Shown: positions 19,825 through 33,665 of the stretch, piece after piece
Position numbering within the stretch: the stretch's first letter is position 1
Layout: each line of letters begins with the position of its first letter
Position numbers and translations under genes: made by a program
Notes under the pieces: model-generated
The model's database searches: none
What the model was told of the DNA's origin: nothing
What the model saw: only the letters and a program-made list of their open reading frames with translations
Origin: Armatimonadota bacterium
Lineage (GTDB): Bacteria; Armatimonadota; JAAZEB01
Length of the DNA stretch: 64,000 bases
Assembly: GCA_012512265.1 (NCBI GenBank)
Contig: JAAZEM010000054.1
Span: 32,480-96,479, forward strand
Reading direction: 5' to 3'

Positions 19825-19950
19825 CGGCAGACCCCCTCACCAGCGGTCACGAAATCGAGCGCACAGGACGTGGGAAGCGCGCGCGTCCCACCCATCTCCT
19901 TCATCGCCCCGATACCTCTCTTTCGCTCCATCACTGACCCCGTACTCCGG

Positions 19951-20259
19951 CTACCACTTGAGCAACCGCACGTCATCCACCCGGATATGGCGCATATTGC
20001 GATAGACCGAGAGGACGAGCGCCAGGCCGACGGCCGCCTCAGCAGCGGCGATCATCATGACAAAGATGGCGAAAACCTGGCCGGTCAGCATCACCGGGGT
20101 GGTATAGCGCGCAAAGGCTACCAGGTTGATATTCACGGCGTTGAGCATCAACTCGATGCTCATCAGAATGGCGATGGCGTTGCGCCGGGCCAGCACCCCA
20201 TACACTCCGATGCAGAAGAGGAGCGCCGCCAGAATCAGATACCAACTCAAGGGCACCAC
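19951..20259 (-). CDS. nuoK: NADH-quinone oxidoreductase subunit K
   Basis: [45 protein letters not shown]...[16 protein letters not shown]. Confidence 0.97.
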   Translation of the reverse strand: MVPLSWYLILAALLFCIGVYGVLARRNAIAILMSIELMLNAVNINLVAFARYTTPVMLTGQVFAIFVMMIAAAEAAVGLALVLSVYRNMRHIRVDDVRLLKW

Positions 20260-20260
20260 G

Positions 20261-20755
20261 TTATCGCCCCTCCTGTTTCGCCAGCACGACCGCGCCCACC
20301 ACCGCCGCCAGCAGGATCACCGAAGCCAGCTCGAACGGCAGCACGTAGCGCTCCACCAGCGCCAGGCCCAAAGCAGTGGTTGAGTCGCGCGGGACCTCTT
20401 CCACCACGCGCCACTCGCTGCGGAGGATCAGGTGGAGCAGGAGAAAGAAGAAAGCACAGGCGCCGGCCAGCGCCCACTTCCAATGCGCCACCAACTGCGG
20501 GATGTTCTGGCCAGTGATGTGCCGCGTGAGCATGATCCCGAAGAGGAACAGGACCGTGATCGCGCCGATGTAGATCAGCACCTGCGCCACCGCCAGAAAC
20601 TCCGCGCGCAACAGCACGTAAATCCCAGCCACCCCAGCGAAGCAGAGCGCCAGAAAAAGCGCCGCGTGGACGATGTTGCGGACCGAGACCACCATCAGCG
20701 CGGAGAGGAGAATCCCCCCCGCCAGGATCAGAAACACCACCTGTTCCGTGGCCAT
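20261..20755 (-). CDS. nuoJ: NADH-quinone oxidoreductase subunit J
   Basis: [51 protein letters not shown]. Confidence 0.96.
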   Translation of the reverse strand: MATEQVVFLILAGGILLSALMVVSVRNIVHAALFLALCFAGVAGIYVLLRAEFLAVAQVLIYIGAITVLFLFGIMLTRHITGQNIPQLVAHWKWALAGACAFFFLLLHLILRSEWRVVEEVPRDSTTALGLALVERYVLPFELASVILLAAVVGAVVLAKQEGR

Positions 20756-21285
20756 CAGGAAGTCGCCTCCTTCGCGGGCTTGGCCGGCTTCTCAGTCTTC
20801 TCGCCGGCAGCGGCTGCCGCCAGGTCACGCTCGGCCAGCTTGCGCGGCGTGGCCGCCAGATACTCCTCTTCGGGGATCTCCACCGGCTTCGTGTGCCAGA
20901 TCGCCTCCAGCTGCGGCAATTCGAGGATCAGCGACCGCTTGTTGCCGGCCGCGAGCTCGAACATGTTCGACATGCGAAGCGCCTTCACCGGCTTGGTGGG
21001 GCAGGCCTCCTGGCAGAGCCCGCAGAACATGCACCGCCCGGCCTCAATCGTGTAGCGCACCAGCTCGCGGTGTTTCGTGCCGGGGATCTTGCGGCCTTCC
21101 ACGGAGATCACCCCCACCGGGCAGGCCTTCACACACGCCCCGCACGCGATGCACAGCTCGGGATGCACCCCCGGGATGCCCCGGTAGCGCTCCGGCAGCT
21201 GTGGGCGCTCGTCCGGATATTGAAGCGTCTGCCGTTCGCGCCACATGTTGCGCCACGTCACCTGGTGGCCCTTCATGATGCTCAC
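20755..21285 (-). CDS. nuoI: NADH-quinone oxidoreductase subunit I (2x[4Fe-4S])
   Basis: CIACGACVKACPVGVISVEG...CMFCGLCQEACPTKPVKAL. Start uncertain (GTG 21285 or ATG 21276). Confidence 0.95.
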   Translation of the reverse strand: MSIMKGHQVTWRNMWRERQTLQYPDERPQLPERYRGIPGVHPELCIACGACVKACPVGVISVEGRKIPGTKHRELVRYTIEAGRCMFCGLCQEACPTKPVKALRMSNMFELAAGNKRSLILELPQLEAIWHTKPVEIPEEEYLAATPRKLAERDLAAAAAGEKTEKPAKPAKEATS

Positions 21286-21308
21286 GAACGTATTGAAGAT
21301 GTCGTCCC

Positions 21309-22646
21309 TCAGACGTGCGAGTAGGCCCAACGTTTTCTCCAACCAAACACCACCAGCAACACCAGACCGAGGAGGAACAGTCCGTTCAGGATCCACCCGG
21401 ACGGGAAGCCCGTCGCCGCCTGAAATGCGAGCGCCAGGAAGTTGAGCAGCCCGAGCGGCACCAGTACCTTCCAGGCGAAGCCCATCAGCTGATCCACGCG
21501 CACGCGCGGCAGCGTGCCTCGCAGCCACATCAGCACGAAGACGAGCATCGAGGCCTTCATCAGGGTGACCACGACGGAGATGAACCCGAGGAGGCCGGCC
21601 ACCAGGACGATCCCTGCCAGGATCGCCGCCGGGATGGTGCCCCATTTGAAGGTCCAATCCGTAGCCGAGGTCAGCCCGGCATAGCGCCGGTTGAATAGCC
21701 AGATGCACCCGAAGAAGAGGGCATAGACCACGACCGCCGCGATCCCCGCCTGCCACCCGGGAAGCTCGTCGACCACGCTCAGGCCGGGCAGCAGGTGCCA
21801 GCCGCCCAGGAAGAGCACCGAGGCCAGCAGGCAGACGGTAAACCCGTTCGCGAACTCGCCCAGGAAGAAGAGCCCGAAGCGCATGCCGCTATACTCGACG
21901 TTGTAGCCGGCCACCAGCTCCGACTCCGCCTCCGGCAGGTCGAACGGGAGGTGGCTCACCTCGGCCAGGCCGGCAATGAAGTAGATCAGGAAGCCCAACG
22001 CCTGCGGCACCACGAACCACATCGCCTTCTGCGCCTCGACGATCCCTGCCAGGGAGAGCGTGCCGGCCATCAGCGGCGGACCGAGCAGCGCCAGCGTCAT
22101 CGGCAGCTCATACGACACCAGCTGCGCCGCCGAGCGCAACCCGCCCAGAAGCGCCCAACGGTTATCTGAGGACCACCCCGCCGTGATCAGCCCGACCGCG
22201 GTGATCGACGAGATCGCCGTCAGATAGACCAGGCCAACGTTCAGGTCCTTGGTAATGAACCCGCCCTTGCCGAAGGGGATGACCACGTAGAGCATCACCG
22301 CGGGCACGAACACCAGGAAAGGCGCGATCAGGAAGACCGCCCGGTCGGCGCTCGCGGGGATGATGTCCTCCTTGTGGAACAGCTTGATGGCGTCGGCGAT
22401 CGTCTGGAAAACGCCCACAGGTCCTGTGCGCATCGGGCCCAACCGGCGCTGGATGAAACCCATCACTTTGCGCAAGAGCCAGATGACCACCGTCACGACC
22501 GGGAAGATCACCAACATGACGATGATCAGGGCGTCGAGCACGTAGACGACGAGCGGCACCAGGCCCGAGAGCGTGCCCAGGCCCAGAGCGCCTCCTACCC
22601 AGGCGAGGAGGGAGGCGACAACGTCGGTTAAAGTCGGCAGGTTCAC
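21309..22646 (-). CDS. nuoH: NADH-quinone oxidoreductase subunit H
   Basis: MGFIQRRLGPMRTGPVGVFQTIADAIKLFHKEDIIPASADRAVFLIAP...PFDLPEAESELVAGYNVEYSGMRFGLFFLGEF. Confidence 0.96.
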   Translation of the reverse strand: MNLPTLTDVVASLLAWVGGALGLGTLSGLVPLVVYVLDALIIVMLVIFPVVTVVIWLLRKVMGFIQRRLGPMRTGPVGVFQTIADAIKLFHKEDIIPASADRAVFLIAPFLVFVPAVMLYVVIPFGKGGFITKDLNVGLVYLTAISSITAVGLITAGWSSDNRWALLGGLRSAAQLVSYELPMTLALLGPPLMAGTLSLAGIVEAQKAMWFVVPQALGFLIYFIAGLAEVSHLPFDLPEAESELVAGYNVEYSGMRFGLFFLGEFANGFTVCLLASVLFLGGWHLLPGLSVVDELPGWQAGIAAVVVYALFFGCIWLFNRRYAGLTSATDWTFKWGTIPAAILAGIVLVAGLLGFISVVVTLMKASMLVFVLMWLRGTLPRVRVDQLMGFAWKVLVPLGLLNFLALAFQAATGFPSGWILNGLFLLGLVLLVVFGWRKRWAYSHV

Positions 22647-22755
22647 CAGCTACCTCCCCGGCGTCGGGCGCGCCACCCAGGGCGTGACCAGGGGGCCGGC
22701 CGATACTCAAGCCTCGCCTCGCGCTCCGAAATCCCCAATTCGCGCTCCGCGTGTC

Positions 22756-23964
22756 TCACCGGTCTACGTCTCCAAAGATCGGGTCGATGCTGCCGAGGAT
22801 CATCACCAGGTCGGCGATCTTCCAGCCGCGAGAGATGACTGGCAACACCGAGAGGTTGGCAAAGGAGGGAGAACGCCACTTCATCCGGTAGGCGGTGTTG
22901 CTCCCATCACTGATGATGTAGGCGCCCATCTCACCCCGGGGCGACTCCACGGCGGCATAGGCCTCGCCGGCAGGCGGACGCACGGCGCGCGCGCCCTTGG
23001 CCATGATCTCGCCCGGCGGGATCTCATCGAGCAGCCGGTCGCACTGGCGCAAGATCTTGATGCTCTCGCGCATCTCGTCGATGCGCACCTGGTAACGCGC
23101 CAGCGCGTCGCCCGTCTCGCGCGTGACCACGTTGAAATCGAGTTGCGGGTAAAGTCCGTACGGCTTGCTGCGGCGCAGGTCATAGGCCACGCCGGATCCG
23201 CGCGCCATGGGGCCGCTGGACCCCCAATTGATGGCAACATCGGGCGGGAGCACGCCGATGCCGCGGGTGCGCAGCAGGAAGATCTCGTTCTCGCTGAGGA
23301 GCGTGTCCTGCTCGTCCACCATGGGCGGGAAGTAGTCCAGGAACCAGCGGAACCGCTCGCGCCACTCACCCTCGGGCAGATCCTGGGCGACGCCTCCCAC
23401 GCGCACGTAAGAGTAGGTGAGGCGCGCCCCGCAGATCATCTCCAGCAGGTCGAGCACGTACTCGCGGTCGCGAAACGCGTAGATGAAGGGGGTGGTGGCT
23501 CCCAGGTCGAGGCCAAAGGTGCCCACCGAGATGAGGTGGCTTGCGATCCGCTCCAACTCCTGGACGATGACCCGGCAAAGCTCCGCGCGCGGCGGAATGG
23601 TGATCCCCAGCAGCTTCTCGACGGCGACGCAGTAGGCCGTGTTGCAGGCGATTGCCGCCACGTAATCGAGACGGTCGGTCAGGGGAAGGACCTGGACGTA
23701 GGTGCGGTTCTCGGCGATCTTCTCGACGCCCCGGTGAAGGAAGCCGATGTGCGGCTGAACATCCACAACCCACTCGCCATCCAGGCGCACCTTGAGCTGG
23801 AGCACGCCGTGCGTGCTGGGGTGCTGCGGGCCCATATAGAGCTCAATGTGGTCCGTCTCGATCTCGTGGAGCTCGCCACTGGGATCGAGCGGCACGGCAG
23901 GGCCACCCACGCGCGGGAGGGCGTCTTGCAGCTCCCCTCTCTCGTCTCGGTCAGTTTTGCTCAT
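22756..23964 (-). CDS. nuoD: NADH-quinone oxidoreductase subunit D
   Basis: ELYMGPQHPSTHGVLQLKVRLDGEWVVDVQPHIGFLHRGVEKIAENRTYVQVLPLTDRLDYVAA...; ATG at 23964. Confidence 0.97.
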   Translation of the reverse strand: MSKTDRDERGELQDALPRVGGPAVPLDPSGELHEIETDHIELYMGPQHPSTHGVLQLKVRLDGEWVVDVQPHIGFLHRGVEKIAENRTYVQVLPLTDRLDYVAAIACNTAYCVAVEKLLGITIPPRAELCRVIVQELERIASHLISVGTFGLDLGATTPFIYAFRDREYVLDLLEMICGARLTYSYVRVGGVAQDLPEGEWRERFRWFLDYFPPMVDEQDTLLSENEIFLLRTRGIGVLPPDVAINWGSSGPMARGSGVAYDLRRSKPYGLYPQLDFNVVTRETGDALARYQVRIDEMRESIKILRQCDRLLDEIPPGEIMAKGARAVRPPAGEAYAAVESPRGEMGAYIISDGSNTAYRMKWRSPSFANLSVLPVISRGWKIADLVMILGSIDPIFGDVDR

Positions 23965-24129
23965 CTGTATTCCAGGAGTCGTGAAACGGCACTCGAAAAG
24001 CGCCCGCCAACGCCCGGCGGCAACCATCCCTCGCATAGCGCGGCATGCGAACCGCGCCCGGCGTTCAGCGGGCCCACGGGGTCACTGTTGGGAGCGCGCC
24101 TTCCCGGGCAGGGGGCCGTGCCCCACTTC

Positions 24130-24651
24130 TCACTCGGTGATACTGAACTTCCCGCCCGGGCTATCCAGCTTGAACTCTTTGCGTAGCGGATGGGGATACT
24201 CGTCCCACTCTTCAGGAAGCAGGATGCGGCGCAGGTCGGGATGCCCCTCGTAGCGGATTCCCATCAAATCGTATGACTCGCGCTCGTGCCAGTCGGCTCC
24301 CGCCCAGATCGAGGTAACGCTCGGCACCTGGGGGTCGTCATACGAAACCGGCGTCTTCAGGACGATCACCCGCGGCGAGGTCATCTGGCCCAGGTGAATC
24401 ACCGACTCCAGGCCATCGCCACGGTCCACGCCGGTGACCAGAATCGGGTAGTCGAACCCCTGCTCCTCCTTCAGGTAGCGGCAGACCGCAAGCAGGCGCT
24501 CGCGGCCCACGGTCACGACGAGATCACCGCCGGGCGCGAGGGTCACCGCGACATCCTCGCCAAAGCGTTGCTGAAGCCCGCGGCGGACCTCGGAAAAGGG
24601 ATCCGCGGCCTCGTCGGACGCCGGGCGGGCTATCTTCTTCTCATCTGCCAT
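24130..24651 (-). CDS. nuoC: NADH-quinone oxidoreductase subunit C
   Basis: YLKEEQGFDYPILVTGVDRGDG...VTSIWAGADWHERESYDLMGIRYEGHPDLRRILLPEEWDEYPHPLRKEF. Confidence 0.95.
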   Translation of the reverse strand: MADEKKIARPASDEAADPFSEVRRGLQQRFGEDVAVTLAPGGDLVVTVGRERLLAVCRYLKEEQGFDYPILVTGVDRGDGLESVIHLGQMTSPRVIVLKTPVSYDDPQVPSVTSIWAGADWHERESYDLMGIRYEGHPDLRRILLPEEWDEYPHPLRKEFKLDSPGGKFSITE

Positions 24652-24671
24652 GAGCTGCGGCCTTGCTCCCC

Positions 24672-25358
24672 TCAGGCTTTCCAGGTAGCGCGGTACTTCT
24701 CGCGGCGGATCTTCTCGTGCAGCTTGATCACGCCATCCAACAGCGCCTCTGGCCGGGGCGGACACCCGGGAACGTACATATCGACCGGCACGATCTGGTC
24801 CAGGCCCTTCACCACGGAGTACGAATCATGGAAGGGCCCGCCGCAAATGGCACACGCGCCCATCGCGAGCACGTAGCGCGGCTCCGCCATCTGCTCCCAG
24901 AGGAGCTTCAGGCGCGGAGCCATCTTCTTCGTCACCGTTCCAGAAACGATCATCAGGTCGGCCTGCCGGGGACTGGCGCGGAACATCATCCCGAAGCGGT
25001 CGAAATCATAGCGCGCGGCGCCCGTCGCCATCATCTCAATGGCGCAGCATGCCAACCCGAAGAGGAGATACCACAGCGACGACTTCCGGCTCCAGTTGAG
25101 CGCGACTTCCCCCGCATCGAGCGCGCGCTCCAGATACCGGCGGAGGCTCTCCGCGTCCGTCGTCAGGACGCCGCCGTCCGGCCAGCGCTCCAACACACCC
25201 ACGGGGAGCTTTGCAGGATCGAGGGAAGCGGCTTCGCCAGCGGGCAATACCGGAAGCGCAGTGGCGTCCACCACTCGCCCCTGGCCAGCGGTTGGCTTCT
25301 CTGCCGGCCCTCCCGGCGACTGGCGATCTACTCCCACCGCAGGACCCCTTTCCTCCAT
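24672..25358 (-). CDS. nuoB: NADH-quinone oxidoreductase subunit B, with a long N-terminal extension
   Basis: [84 protein letters not shown]...[14 protein letters not shown]. Confidence 0.95.
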   Translation of the reverse strand: MEERGPAVGVDRQSPGGPAEKPTAGQGRVVDATALPVLPAGEAASLDPAKLPVGVLERWPDGGVLTTDAESLRRYLERALDAGEVALNWSRKSSLWYLLFGLACCAIEMMATGAARYDFDRFGMMFRASPRQADLMIVSGTVTKKMAPRLKLLWEQMAEPRYVLAMGACAICGGPFHDSYSVVKGLDQIVPVDMYVPGCPPRPEALLDGVIKLHEKIRREKYRATWKA

Positions 25359-25729
25359 GCGTACACCAGACCGACCACCAGAATGGTCACAAAGACGAGC
25401 ATATCGAGAAAGGCAAAGAGACCGAGACCGTGCGCCTGCACCAACCGGCCGCCCACCACGCGCACCCACGGCCAGAGGAAGACTACTTCCACATCGAAGA
25501 TGATGAAGACGAGGGCATAGAGGTAGTAGCCGATGTGCATTTGCGGCCAGGACATTCCTACCACCCGCTCGCCACACTCATATGGACGAGTCTTCTGGGG
25601 TGTGGGATGCCCCGGACCAATCATCCGGGGGATGACGATCATCACCACGGAGACGACCACAGCGATGAAGAAGAATACCGCCACCGGCAACCAGTCGGCT
25701 GCCGGGCTGGCCGAGATGGGCGTCGGCAT
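25328..25729 (-). CDS. nuoA: NADH-quinone oxidoreductase subunit A
   Basis: [41 protein letters not shown]. Confidence 0.96.
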   Translation of the reverse strand: MPTPISASPAADWLPVAVFFFIAVVVSVVMIVIPRMIGPGHPTPQKTRPYECGERVVGMSWPQMHIGYYLYALVFIIFDVEVVFLWPWVRVVGGRLVQAHGLGLFAFLDMLVFVTILVVGLVYAWRKGVLRWE

Positions 25730-26006
25730 TCAACAATCTCCCTCTGGGGGCTATTATACTCCTGCGGCCGAGGATCGTCAAGGCTGCTGGCACTCACGCA
25801 GGTGGAATCCGGGCATCCCTTGAGTCGAATAAGGGAATACACTGATACACAGCCCCCGGCAGGCACGGGCCGCAATGCCACCGGTGCAGGGTGCGACCGC
25901 GGATGGCGAGCGCTGGGGCCCGCGGTAGCCGCCCGCCACGCGGGAACTGTTGCGGTTCACCCGGCAATACCGATCCGCGTTGGGGCCGCTCAGGCGCGGT
26001 ATCGCC

Positions 26007-27578
26007 TCACCGTTGCTCCAGGATCGTGGCGTGGAGCCGGCCGATGCTCTTCACGGCGCCGTACATCGTGGCGGCGTCGCCCTGGGTGAACTTGATATGC
26101 GTGGCATCGACGAATCCGGGGGCAACCGTGGGATCGACCGGCACCCAACAGCCCTCCGCATAGCTTTCGGCCCAGGCGTGGTAATAGAAGCGGTCGCGGA
26201 AATAGACAATGCCGGCACACACGCGCGTGGGGATCCCGACGGCGCGCGCGAGCGCGGCATAGAGGGTGGCATAGTCGCGGCACATTCCCACCGGCTCGCG
26301 CAACACATCGAGCGCCGTGCGTGGGAGACCGATGTCGCCCTGGATGCGCAGATTCCCGTGCACCCACGCCCACAGCGCCTGGATCCGCGCGTCGTCCGAG
26401 GTGGCTCCTGCCACAATCTCCGTGGCTTTCGCCTGAATATCCGGGTGGGTCACTTGAAGGTAGGCGCTGGGCGCCAGCAGCGCGGCACGCTCGGCGGGGG
26501 TAAGCGGCGCCGGGTGCGCCGCGGTGGCATCCACAGTGTACTCCACCGTGAGAGCATCGCCCTCCTCCACAATGCGCGCCACCTGCCGGGCATCGGAGAG
26601 GACAAACCGCCGCTCGGGGAGGCCGCGCAGGCGCAGGCGCAGAAACCGGGTGGATTCAGGCGCCGTGATCGATCCTTCCATCTGTACGGCGAGCTGTTCC
26701 GCCAGATCCCGGATTGGCTCGCTGGCGCGGTCATCGAAGCCGCTGAGGGCTTTCTCGCGGCTCTCGCGCACCAGGGTGATCCCGGGATGCATCACCATCT
26801 TGACCGGCTGGCCGTCGTCTAGCAGCCAAGAGGTAGCGTCCACCGTCGGTGAGGTGGTCTGCACCACAACCGTGTCGTACTCCTCGCCGTCGTGGCGAAC
26901 TCGCTCCCGGCGCACAACGCGCGCAGTCGCTTCTTCCAGCGAGAGGGTGACCGTGTTGAGGAAGAAGTAGTGAAGGCTCTCTCCAGGCGCCACCGCGTGG
27001 CCCAGGAGCGCGCTCTCCACGTCGGCAACTAGATGGGCGCCCTCTGGGATCGGCAGCGACTTTCGGACCACGTCGTCCTGTGCCCGGCGCTCGACCTCGA
27101 CCACGGTCTCGTGGAAGCGGGCTTTCACCTCCACCTGCTTGCCAGCCGAGCCCATGTGCACCTTCAGAGTGACCGGGCGCAGGTCGCGCGATAGGTGCTC
27201 ATCCACCTCGACGCGCTGTTCCTGCACGTAGCCCAGCGCCAGAGCGCGCGTCCAGGTGGTGGTGCGGATACGGTAGCCCCCGCCCCTCAAGCCTCGGGCA
27301 GGCGCCACGGTGATCTGCACATGACCGAGCTTGCTCTCGCCCAGGTAGACTCCCATCCACCACTCGCCCGCCACCGGCTTCCGTCTTGCGGGAGCAGCCA
27401 GGGAGACAGGCGGAAGCACGAGTTCACTCATGAGCAGCAGCACTCCCAGAGCGACGGCGAGGGTGGTGCGGGAGAGCGCGGGCAAAGGCAGGTGGAGCGG
27501 GCCGTGAAGCCATCCCCACCCGCTTGAGCCAGCAGCCTGGCGCGTTCTGCCCCTGCTTGCCTGTTGCCACGCGGCCAT
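26007..27578 (-). CDS. Secreted transglutaminase-like domain protein
   Basis: C-terminal EPVGMCRDYATLYAALARAVGIPTRVCAGIVYFRDRFYYHAWAESYAEGCWVPVDPT (Cys-His-Asp triad context); hydrophobic N-terminus. Start uncertain. Confidence 0.88.
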   Translation of the reverse strand: MAAWQQASRGRTRQAAGSSGWGWLHGPLHLPLPALSRTTLAVALGVLLLMSELVLPPVSLAAPARRKPVAGEWWMGVYLGESKLGHVQITVAPARGLRGGGYRIRTTTWTRALALGYVQEQRVEVDEHLSRDLRPVTLKVHMGSAGKQVEVKARFHETVVEVERRAQDDVVRKSLPIPEGAHLVADVESALLGHAVAPGESLHYFFLNTVTLSLEEATARVVRRERVRHDGEEYDTVVVQTTSPTVDATSWLLDDGQPVKMVMHPGITLVRESREKALSGFDDRASEPIRDLAEQLAVQMEGSITAPESTRFLRLRLRGLPERRFVLSDARQVARIVEEGDALTVEYTVDATAAHPAPLTPAERAALLAPSAYLQVTHPDIQAKATEIVAGATSDDARIQALWAWVHGNLRIQGDIGLPRTALDVLREPVGMCRDYATLYAALARAVGIPTRVCAGIVYFRDRFYYHAWAESYAEGCWVPVDPTVAPGFVDATHIKFTQGDAATMYGAVKSIGRLHATILEQR

Positions 27579-27631
27579 GGCCAGGAATCCCCGCTCGCCG
27601 CTTCCGGGCGAGAGCGTGCTTCCCAACGAGG

Positions 27632-27901
27632 CTAGGCAATCGGCTCGGCGGAGTCGGCCAGGACGATCGCGCGGTTATGCGATACCTCCATGAAACCGCC
27701 GCCGATCTGCATGGCGACCCGGGTTCGGTCGCTGCGGCGCGCCTCAATGACGCCGCTGCGCAACTCGGCCATCAGCGGCGCATGCCCTGCCAATATCCCC
27801 AGGTAGCCTTCCACCCCCGGAACGGTAAGCGAAACGACATCCTCGCTCAGCACCAGCTGCTCGGGGGTCACTATATCGAGCGTGAAGCTTCGTTCAGGCA
27901 T
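27632..27901 (-). CDS. atpC: F-type ATP synthase epsilon subunit
   Basis: MPERSFTLDIVTPEQLVLSEDVVSLTVPGVEGYLGILAGHAPLMAELRSGVIE. Confidence 0.95.
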   Translation of the reverse strand: MPERSFTLDIVTPEQLVLSEDVVSLTVPGVEGYLGILAGHAPLMAELRSGVIEARRSDRTRVAMQIGGGFMEVSHNRAIVLADSAEPIA

Positions 27902-27946
27902 GATCCAGATTCCCAGGCCAGAGCGCCTCGAAAGGCGCTCTGCACC

Positions 27947-30252
<2,306 letters not shown>

Positions 30253-30386
30253 CGCTTAACCCCCGGACTCCCTGCTGGGGATGCGGTGTGCGAGAGAGGG
30301 GATGCGTGGCCCGGCGCCCTCCGGGCCGTGAGTGCCGGCCCTCAGGTGCCGCACGTTCCGCTCACATCCCGCGTCTCCCGCTCGCA

Positions 30387-31895
30387 TCATACCTGGAACT
30401 GCGTCTTGAACTCGCGGACCGCCTTCTCCATCACCTGCCGCGTCTCGTCGGAGATCGCCTTCTCCTTGGAGATCCGCTGGATGATGTCTTGGTAGCGATC
30501 ATGCACAAAGGCGAGCAGCTCCTGCTCGAAACGCGCCACCTGGTCCAGCGGCAGATCGTCGATATACCCATTGGTGGCAGCCCAGATGATGACCACCTGG
30601 TCGGCAACGGACATCGGCTGGTACTGGGGCTGCTTCAGGACCTCCACCAGGTGAGCGCCGCGGTTCAGCTGCTGGCGCGTCGCCTTATCGAGATCCGAGG
30701 CAAACTGCGTAAACGCCTCCAGCTCGCGATAGCGTGCCAGGTCCAGGCGGAGGCCGCCGGCCACCGTCTTCATCGCCTTCGTCTGCGCCTTGCCGCCAAC
30801 GCGCGAGACGGAGATACCAACGTCAACAGCCGGGCGCACGCCGGCGTAGAAGAGGTCCGTCGCCAGGTAGATCTGGCCATCGGTGATCGAGATCACGTTG
30901 GTGGGGATGTAAGCCGAGACATCGCCGGCCTGCGTCTCGATGATCGGCAGCGCCGTGAGCGAGCCACCGCCGAGGGCATCGCTCAACTTGGCCGCGCGCT
31001 CCAGGAGGCGCGAATGGAGGTTGAAGACGTCACCCGGGTAGGCCTCGCGACCAGGCGGGCGGCGCAGGAGCAGCGAAACCTGGCGATAGGCCTGCGCGTG
31101 CTTGGAGAGGTCATCATAGATGACCAGAGCGTGCCGCTTCGTATCGCGGAAATACTCGCCCATCGCGCACCCGGAGTAGGGCGCGATATACTGCATCGGC
31201 GCAGAGTCGCTCGCCGTGGCGCTCACGATGGTCGTATATTCCATCGCGCCATAGTCCTCGAGCGTCTTCATCACCGAGGCAACGGTCGATTGCTTCTGGC
31301 CGATCGCCACGTAGATGCAGTAGACGTCCTGCCCCTTCTGATTGATGATGGTGTCAATCGCGAGGGCTGTCTTACCCGTCTGACGGTCGCCAATAATCAG
31401 CTCGCGCTGCCCCCGGCCAATCGGGATCATCGAGTCGATCGCCTTCAGACCCGTCTGCAGCGGTTCGACAACTGGCTGGCGCTCGACGACGCCCGGACCG
31501 CGCTCCTCGATATGCCGGCGCTGATTCGTGACAATGGGGCCCTTGCCATCGATCGGCTCGCCAATCGCGTTCACCACGCGGCCAACGAGCTTCTCGCCGA
31601 CGGGCACATCGACGATGCGGCCCGTGCGGCGCACAATATCGCCCTCTCGGATATCGCGGTCGTCGCCGAGGATGATGATGCCGACGTTGTCTTCCTCGAG
31701 GTTGAGGGCGATCCCAAAGACACCGTTTTCAAACTCCAGCATCTCGCTCGACAGACAATCGCGCAGGCCATAGGCACGCGCGATCCCGTCGCCCACCTGG
31801 AGGACGCGCCCGACCCCAACCTCCTCCAACTCCTTCTTATATCCCCGGAGCTCTTGCTCCAGTACCTGAGTGACCTCTTCGGGCCTGACAGCCAT
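30387..31895 (-). CDS. atpA: F-type ATP synthase alpha subunit
   Basis: [58 protein letters not shown]...[32 protein letters not shown]. Confidence 0.98.
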   Translation of the reverse strand: MAVRPEEVTQVLEQELRGYKKELEEVGVGRVLQVGDGIARAYGLRDCLSSEMLEFENGVFGIALNLEEDNVGIIILGDDRDIREGDIVRRTGRIVDVPVGEKLVGRVVNAIGEPIDGKGPIVTNQRRHIEERGPGVVERQPVVEPLQTGLKAIDSMIPIGRGQRELIIGDRQTGKTALAIDTIINQKGQDVYCIYVAIGQKQSTVASVMKTLEDYGAMEYTTIVSATASDSAPMQYIAPYSGCAMGEYFRDTKRHALVIYDDLSKHAQAYRQVSLLLRRPPGREAYPGDVFNLHSRLLERAAKLSDALGGGSLTALPIIETQAGDVSAYIPTNVISITDGQIYLATDLFYAGVRPAVDVGISVSRVGGKAQTKAMKTVAGGLRLDLARYRELEAFTQFASDLDKATRQQLNRGAHLVEVLKQPQYQPMSVADQVVIIWAATNGYIDDLPLDQVARFEQELLAFVHDRYQDIIQRISKEKAISDETRQVMEKAVREFKTQFQV

Positions 31896-32039
31896 GGAAC
31901 CCCCCAAGCAGATTGCAGATTATCGTTCGTTGAAGTCAAGCCGCCGGGGCTTGCTCCCCCGGCTCCGCGAGACGCCGGTCTGCGGACCGCGTCCCGGGCA
32001 TTCTCACCCGCCGTGCCTCTTGCACGCCGGAACCGTTTA

Positions 32040-32588
32040 TTACAGCAGGGCTTCTTTCAGCCGGCCGCGCAGCTGCCGCAGGTAGCCCACCACCGTGCCA
32101 TCAATCACGGTGTCGCCCACGGTGACGCGCAGCCCCCCGATCAGCTCGGGGCGCACTTCGGTGCGCAACTCGATGCGCTTGCCAGTCATCGCCGCCAGCC
32201 GCGATACCAAGGCTTCCTCTTCCTCCGGTGTCAACGGCATCGCCGAGACAACCGACGCCTGAGCAACGCCGCGGTAATCGTTCGCCATCTCCGTGTAGAG
32301 CGAGTAGAGATAGGGCAGCACCTCACTGCGTCGCTTCTCCACGAGGAGATTGAGCATGCGCAGCGTGATCGGCTGCACCTCCTCGCCCAGGAGGCGGTGG
32401 ATAATCGCTTGCTTTCGCTCCACCGGCAGCAGCGGATTGTGGAGCGCCTCCAGGAATTGCGGCGTGCGCTCGACCAACGCTGAGAGCGACGCGAGGTCTC
32501 TCTCGATGGCGTTCACCTGGTCTTCGCCACGCGCCGCGACGAAGAGCGCCTCGGCATACCGCCTGGCAACCGTCTGCGAGGCAATCAT
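32040..32588 (-). CDS. atpH: F-type ATP synthase delta subunit
   Basis: VARRYAEALFVAARGEDQVNAIERDLASL...YRGVAQASVVSAMPLTPEEEEALVSRLAAMTGKRIELRTEVRPELIGGLRVTVGDTVIDGTVVGYLRQLRGRL. Confidence 0.95.
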   Translation of the reverse strand: MIASQTVARRYAEALFVAARGEDQVNAIERDLASLSALVERTPQFLEALHNPLLPVERKQAIIHRLLGEEVQPITLRMLNLLVEKRRSEVLPYLYSLYTEMANDYRGVAQASVVSAMPLTPEEEEALVSRLAAMTGKRIELRTEVRPELIGGLRVTVGDTVIDGTVVGYLRQLRGRLKEALL

Positions 32589-33190
32589 CAGGCCCTCTTC
32601 TCTCCTGCCGGCAGTGCCGCCAGGAACTCCTGGACGAGGGCGCGGTGCGTGTTCTCATCCATGGAGCGCGCGATGATCTTCCCGGCGGCGTCCACAGCCA
32701 TGTTGGCCACCGTCTCGCGCACCACGTAAACCATCTTCTCGCGCTCCTCGCGGATCTCTTGGTGGCCCTGTTGGATAATCCGGTCGCGCTCCTGTTGCGC
32801 CTGCGCCAACAGCTCCGCGCGCATCGCCTGGCCTTCGCGAATCCCGTCCTGGATCCGGTCGCGTGCCTCAGCTTCCGCCTGCGCCATCCGCGTCTCGTAC
32901 TCGCGCTGGAGCTTCAAGGCAATCGCCCTGGCCTCATCGGCATCATTATAGCGCGCGCGGATCTCCTCCTCGCGCGTGCTCAACATGCCAAGGACCGGGC
33001 GATAGAGGAATGCGCGGAGGATGAAGAGCAGGGCGAGGAAACCGACCGCCTGGGCAATAATCAGCGGAAACTGGATGCCCAACTGGGCGAGGATACTATC
33101 GCCCCCGCCGTGCGCGGCCGCTCCCGCCTCGTGGGTGGCTTCTTCCGCCGCGACCAGGCTCATCCACAATACATGATGTAGCGTACCCAT
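32588..33190 (-). CDS. atpF: F-type ATP synthase b subunit
   Basis: Single TM (QFPLIIAQAVGFLALLFILRAFLYRPVLGML), then a long charged helix; operon position. Confidence 0.93.
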   Translation of the reverse strand: MGTLHHVLWMSLVAAEEATHEAGAAAHGGGDSILAQLGIQFPLIIAQAVGFLALLFILRAFLYRPVLGMLSTREEEIRARYNDADEARAIALKLQREYETRMAQAEAEARDRIQDGIREGQAMRAELLAQAQQERDRIIQQGHQEIREEREKMVYVVRETVANMAVDAAGKIIARSMDENTHRALVQEFLAALPAGEKRA

Positions 33191-33392
33191 GCGCCCGTTC
33201 CATCTCCATCCGGTGTCTCAATTGGTGCCGGGCTTTCTCGCCCGGCGCGAAGTGGATCAACACAATGCGCAAGCGCGCCGGTTCCAGTCTCCCGCCACGG
33301 CGCGCAAGACGGGTTCGGGGAAGCGGATCACCCGCCTCTCCCATCACAGGCCCCGAACCCACCTTACGTTGCACGCACTGCGATTTCGATTC

Positions 33393-33665
33393 CTAGCCCG
33401 CTCCGGTGGTGGCCTGGATGACCTGCATCACCGCCGGCAGCTTGCCCTGAAGCATGAAGAACATCAGCAGAGCGTAGATAACCAGCGACTCGATGAGCGC
33501 CAGGCCGATGATCATGGCCGTCTGAATCTTGCCTGCCGCTTCCGGCTGGCGAGCAATTCCCTCGAGGGCGGCCGCCGCAGCGCGGCCCTGACCCAAGGCG
33601 GCACTGATCACCGCGATCGGCAGGCCCAGACCCGCGGCCAGCGCCAGCATGGCTCCGTATAGCAT
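33393..33665 (-). CDS. atpE: F-type ATP synthase c subunit
   Basis: [59 protein letters not shown]: two-TM hairpin with ARQPE loop and conserved E. Confidence 0.96.
   Translation of the reverse strand: MLYGAMLALAAGLGLPIAVISAALGQGRAAAAALEGIARQPEAAGKIQTAMIIGLALIESLVIYALLMFFMLQGKLPAVMQVIQATTGAG

Noticed and set aside
30288-32483. 731-aa plus-strand ORF
   Set aside because: Antisense to atpA/atpH, which have unmistakable coding signatures.
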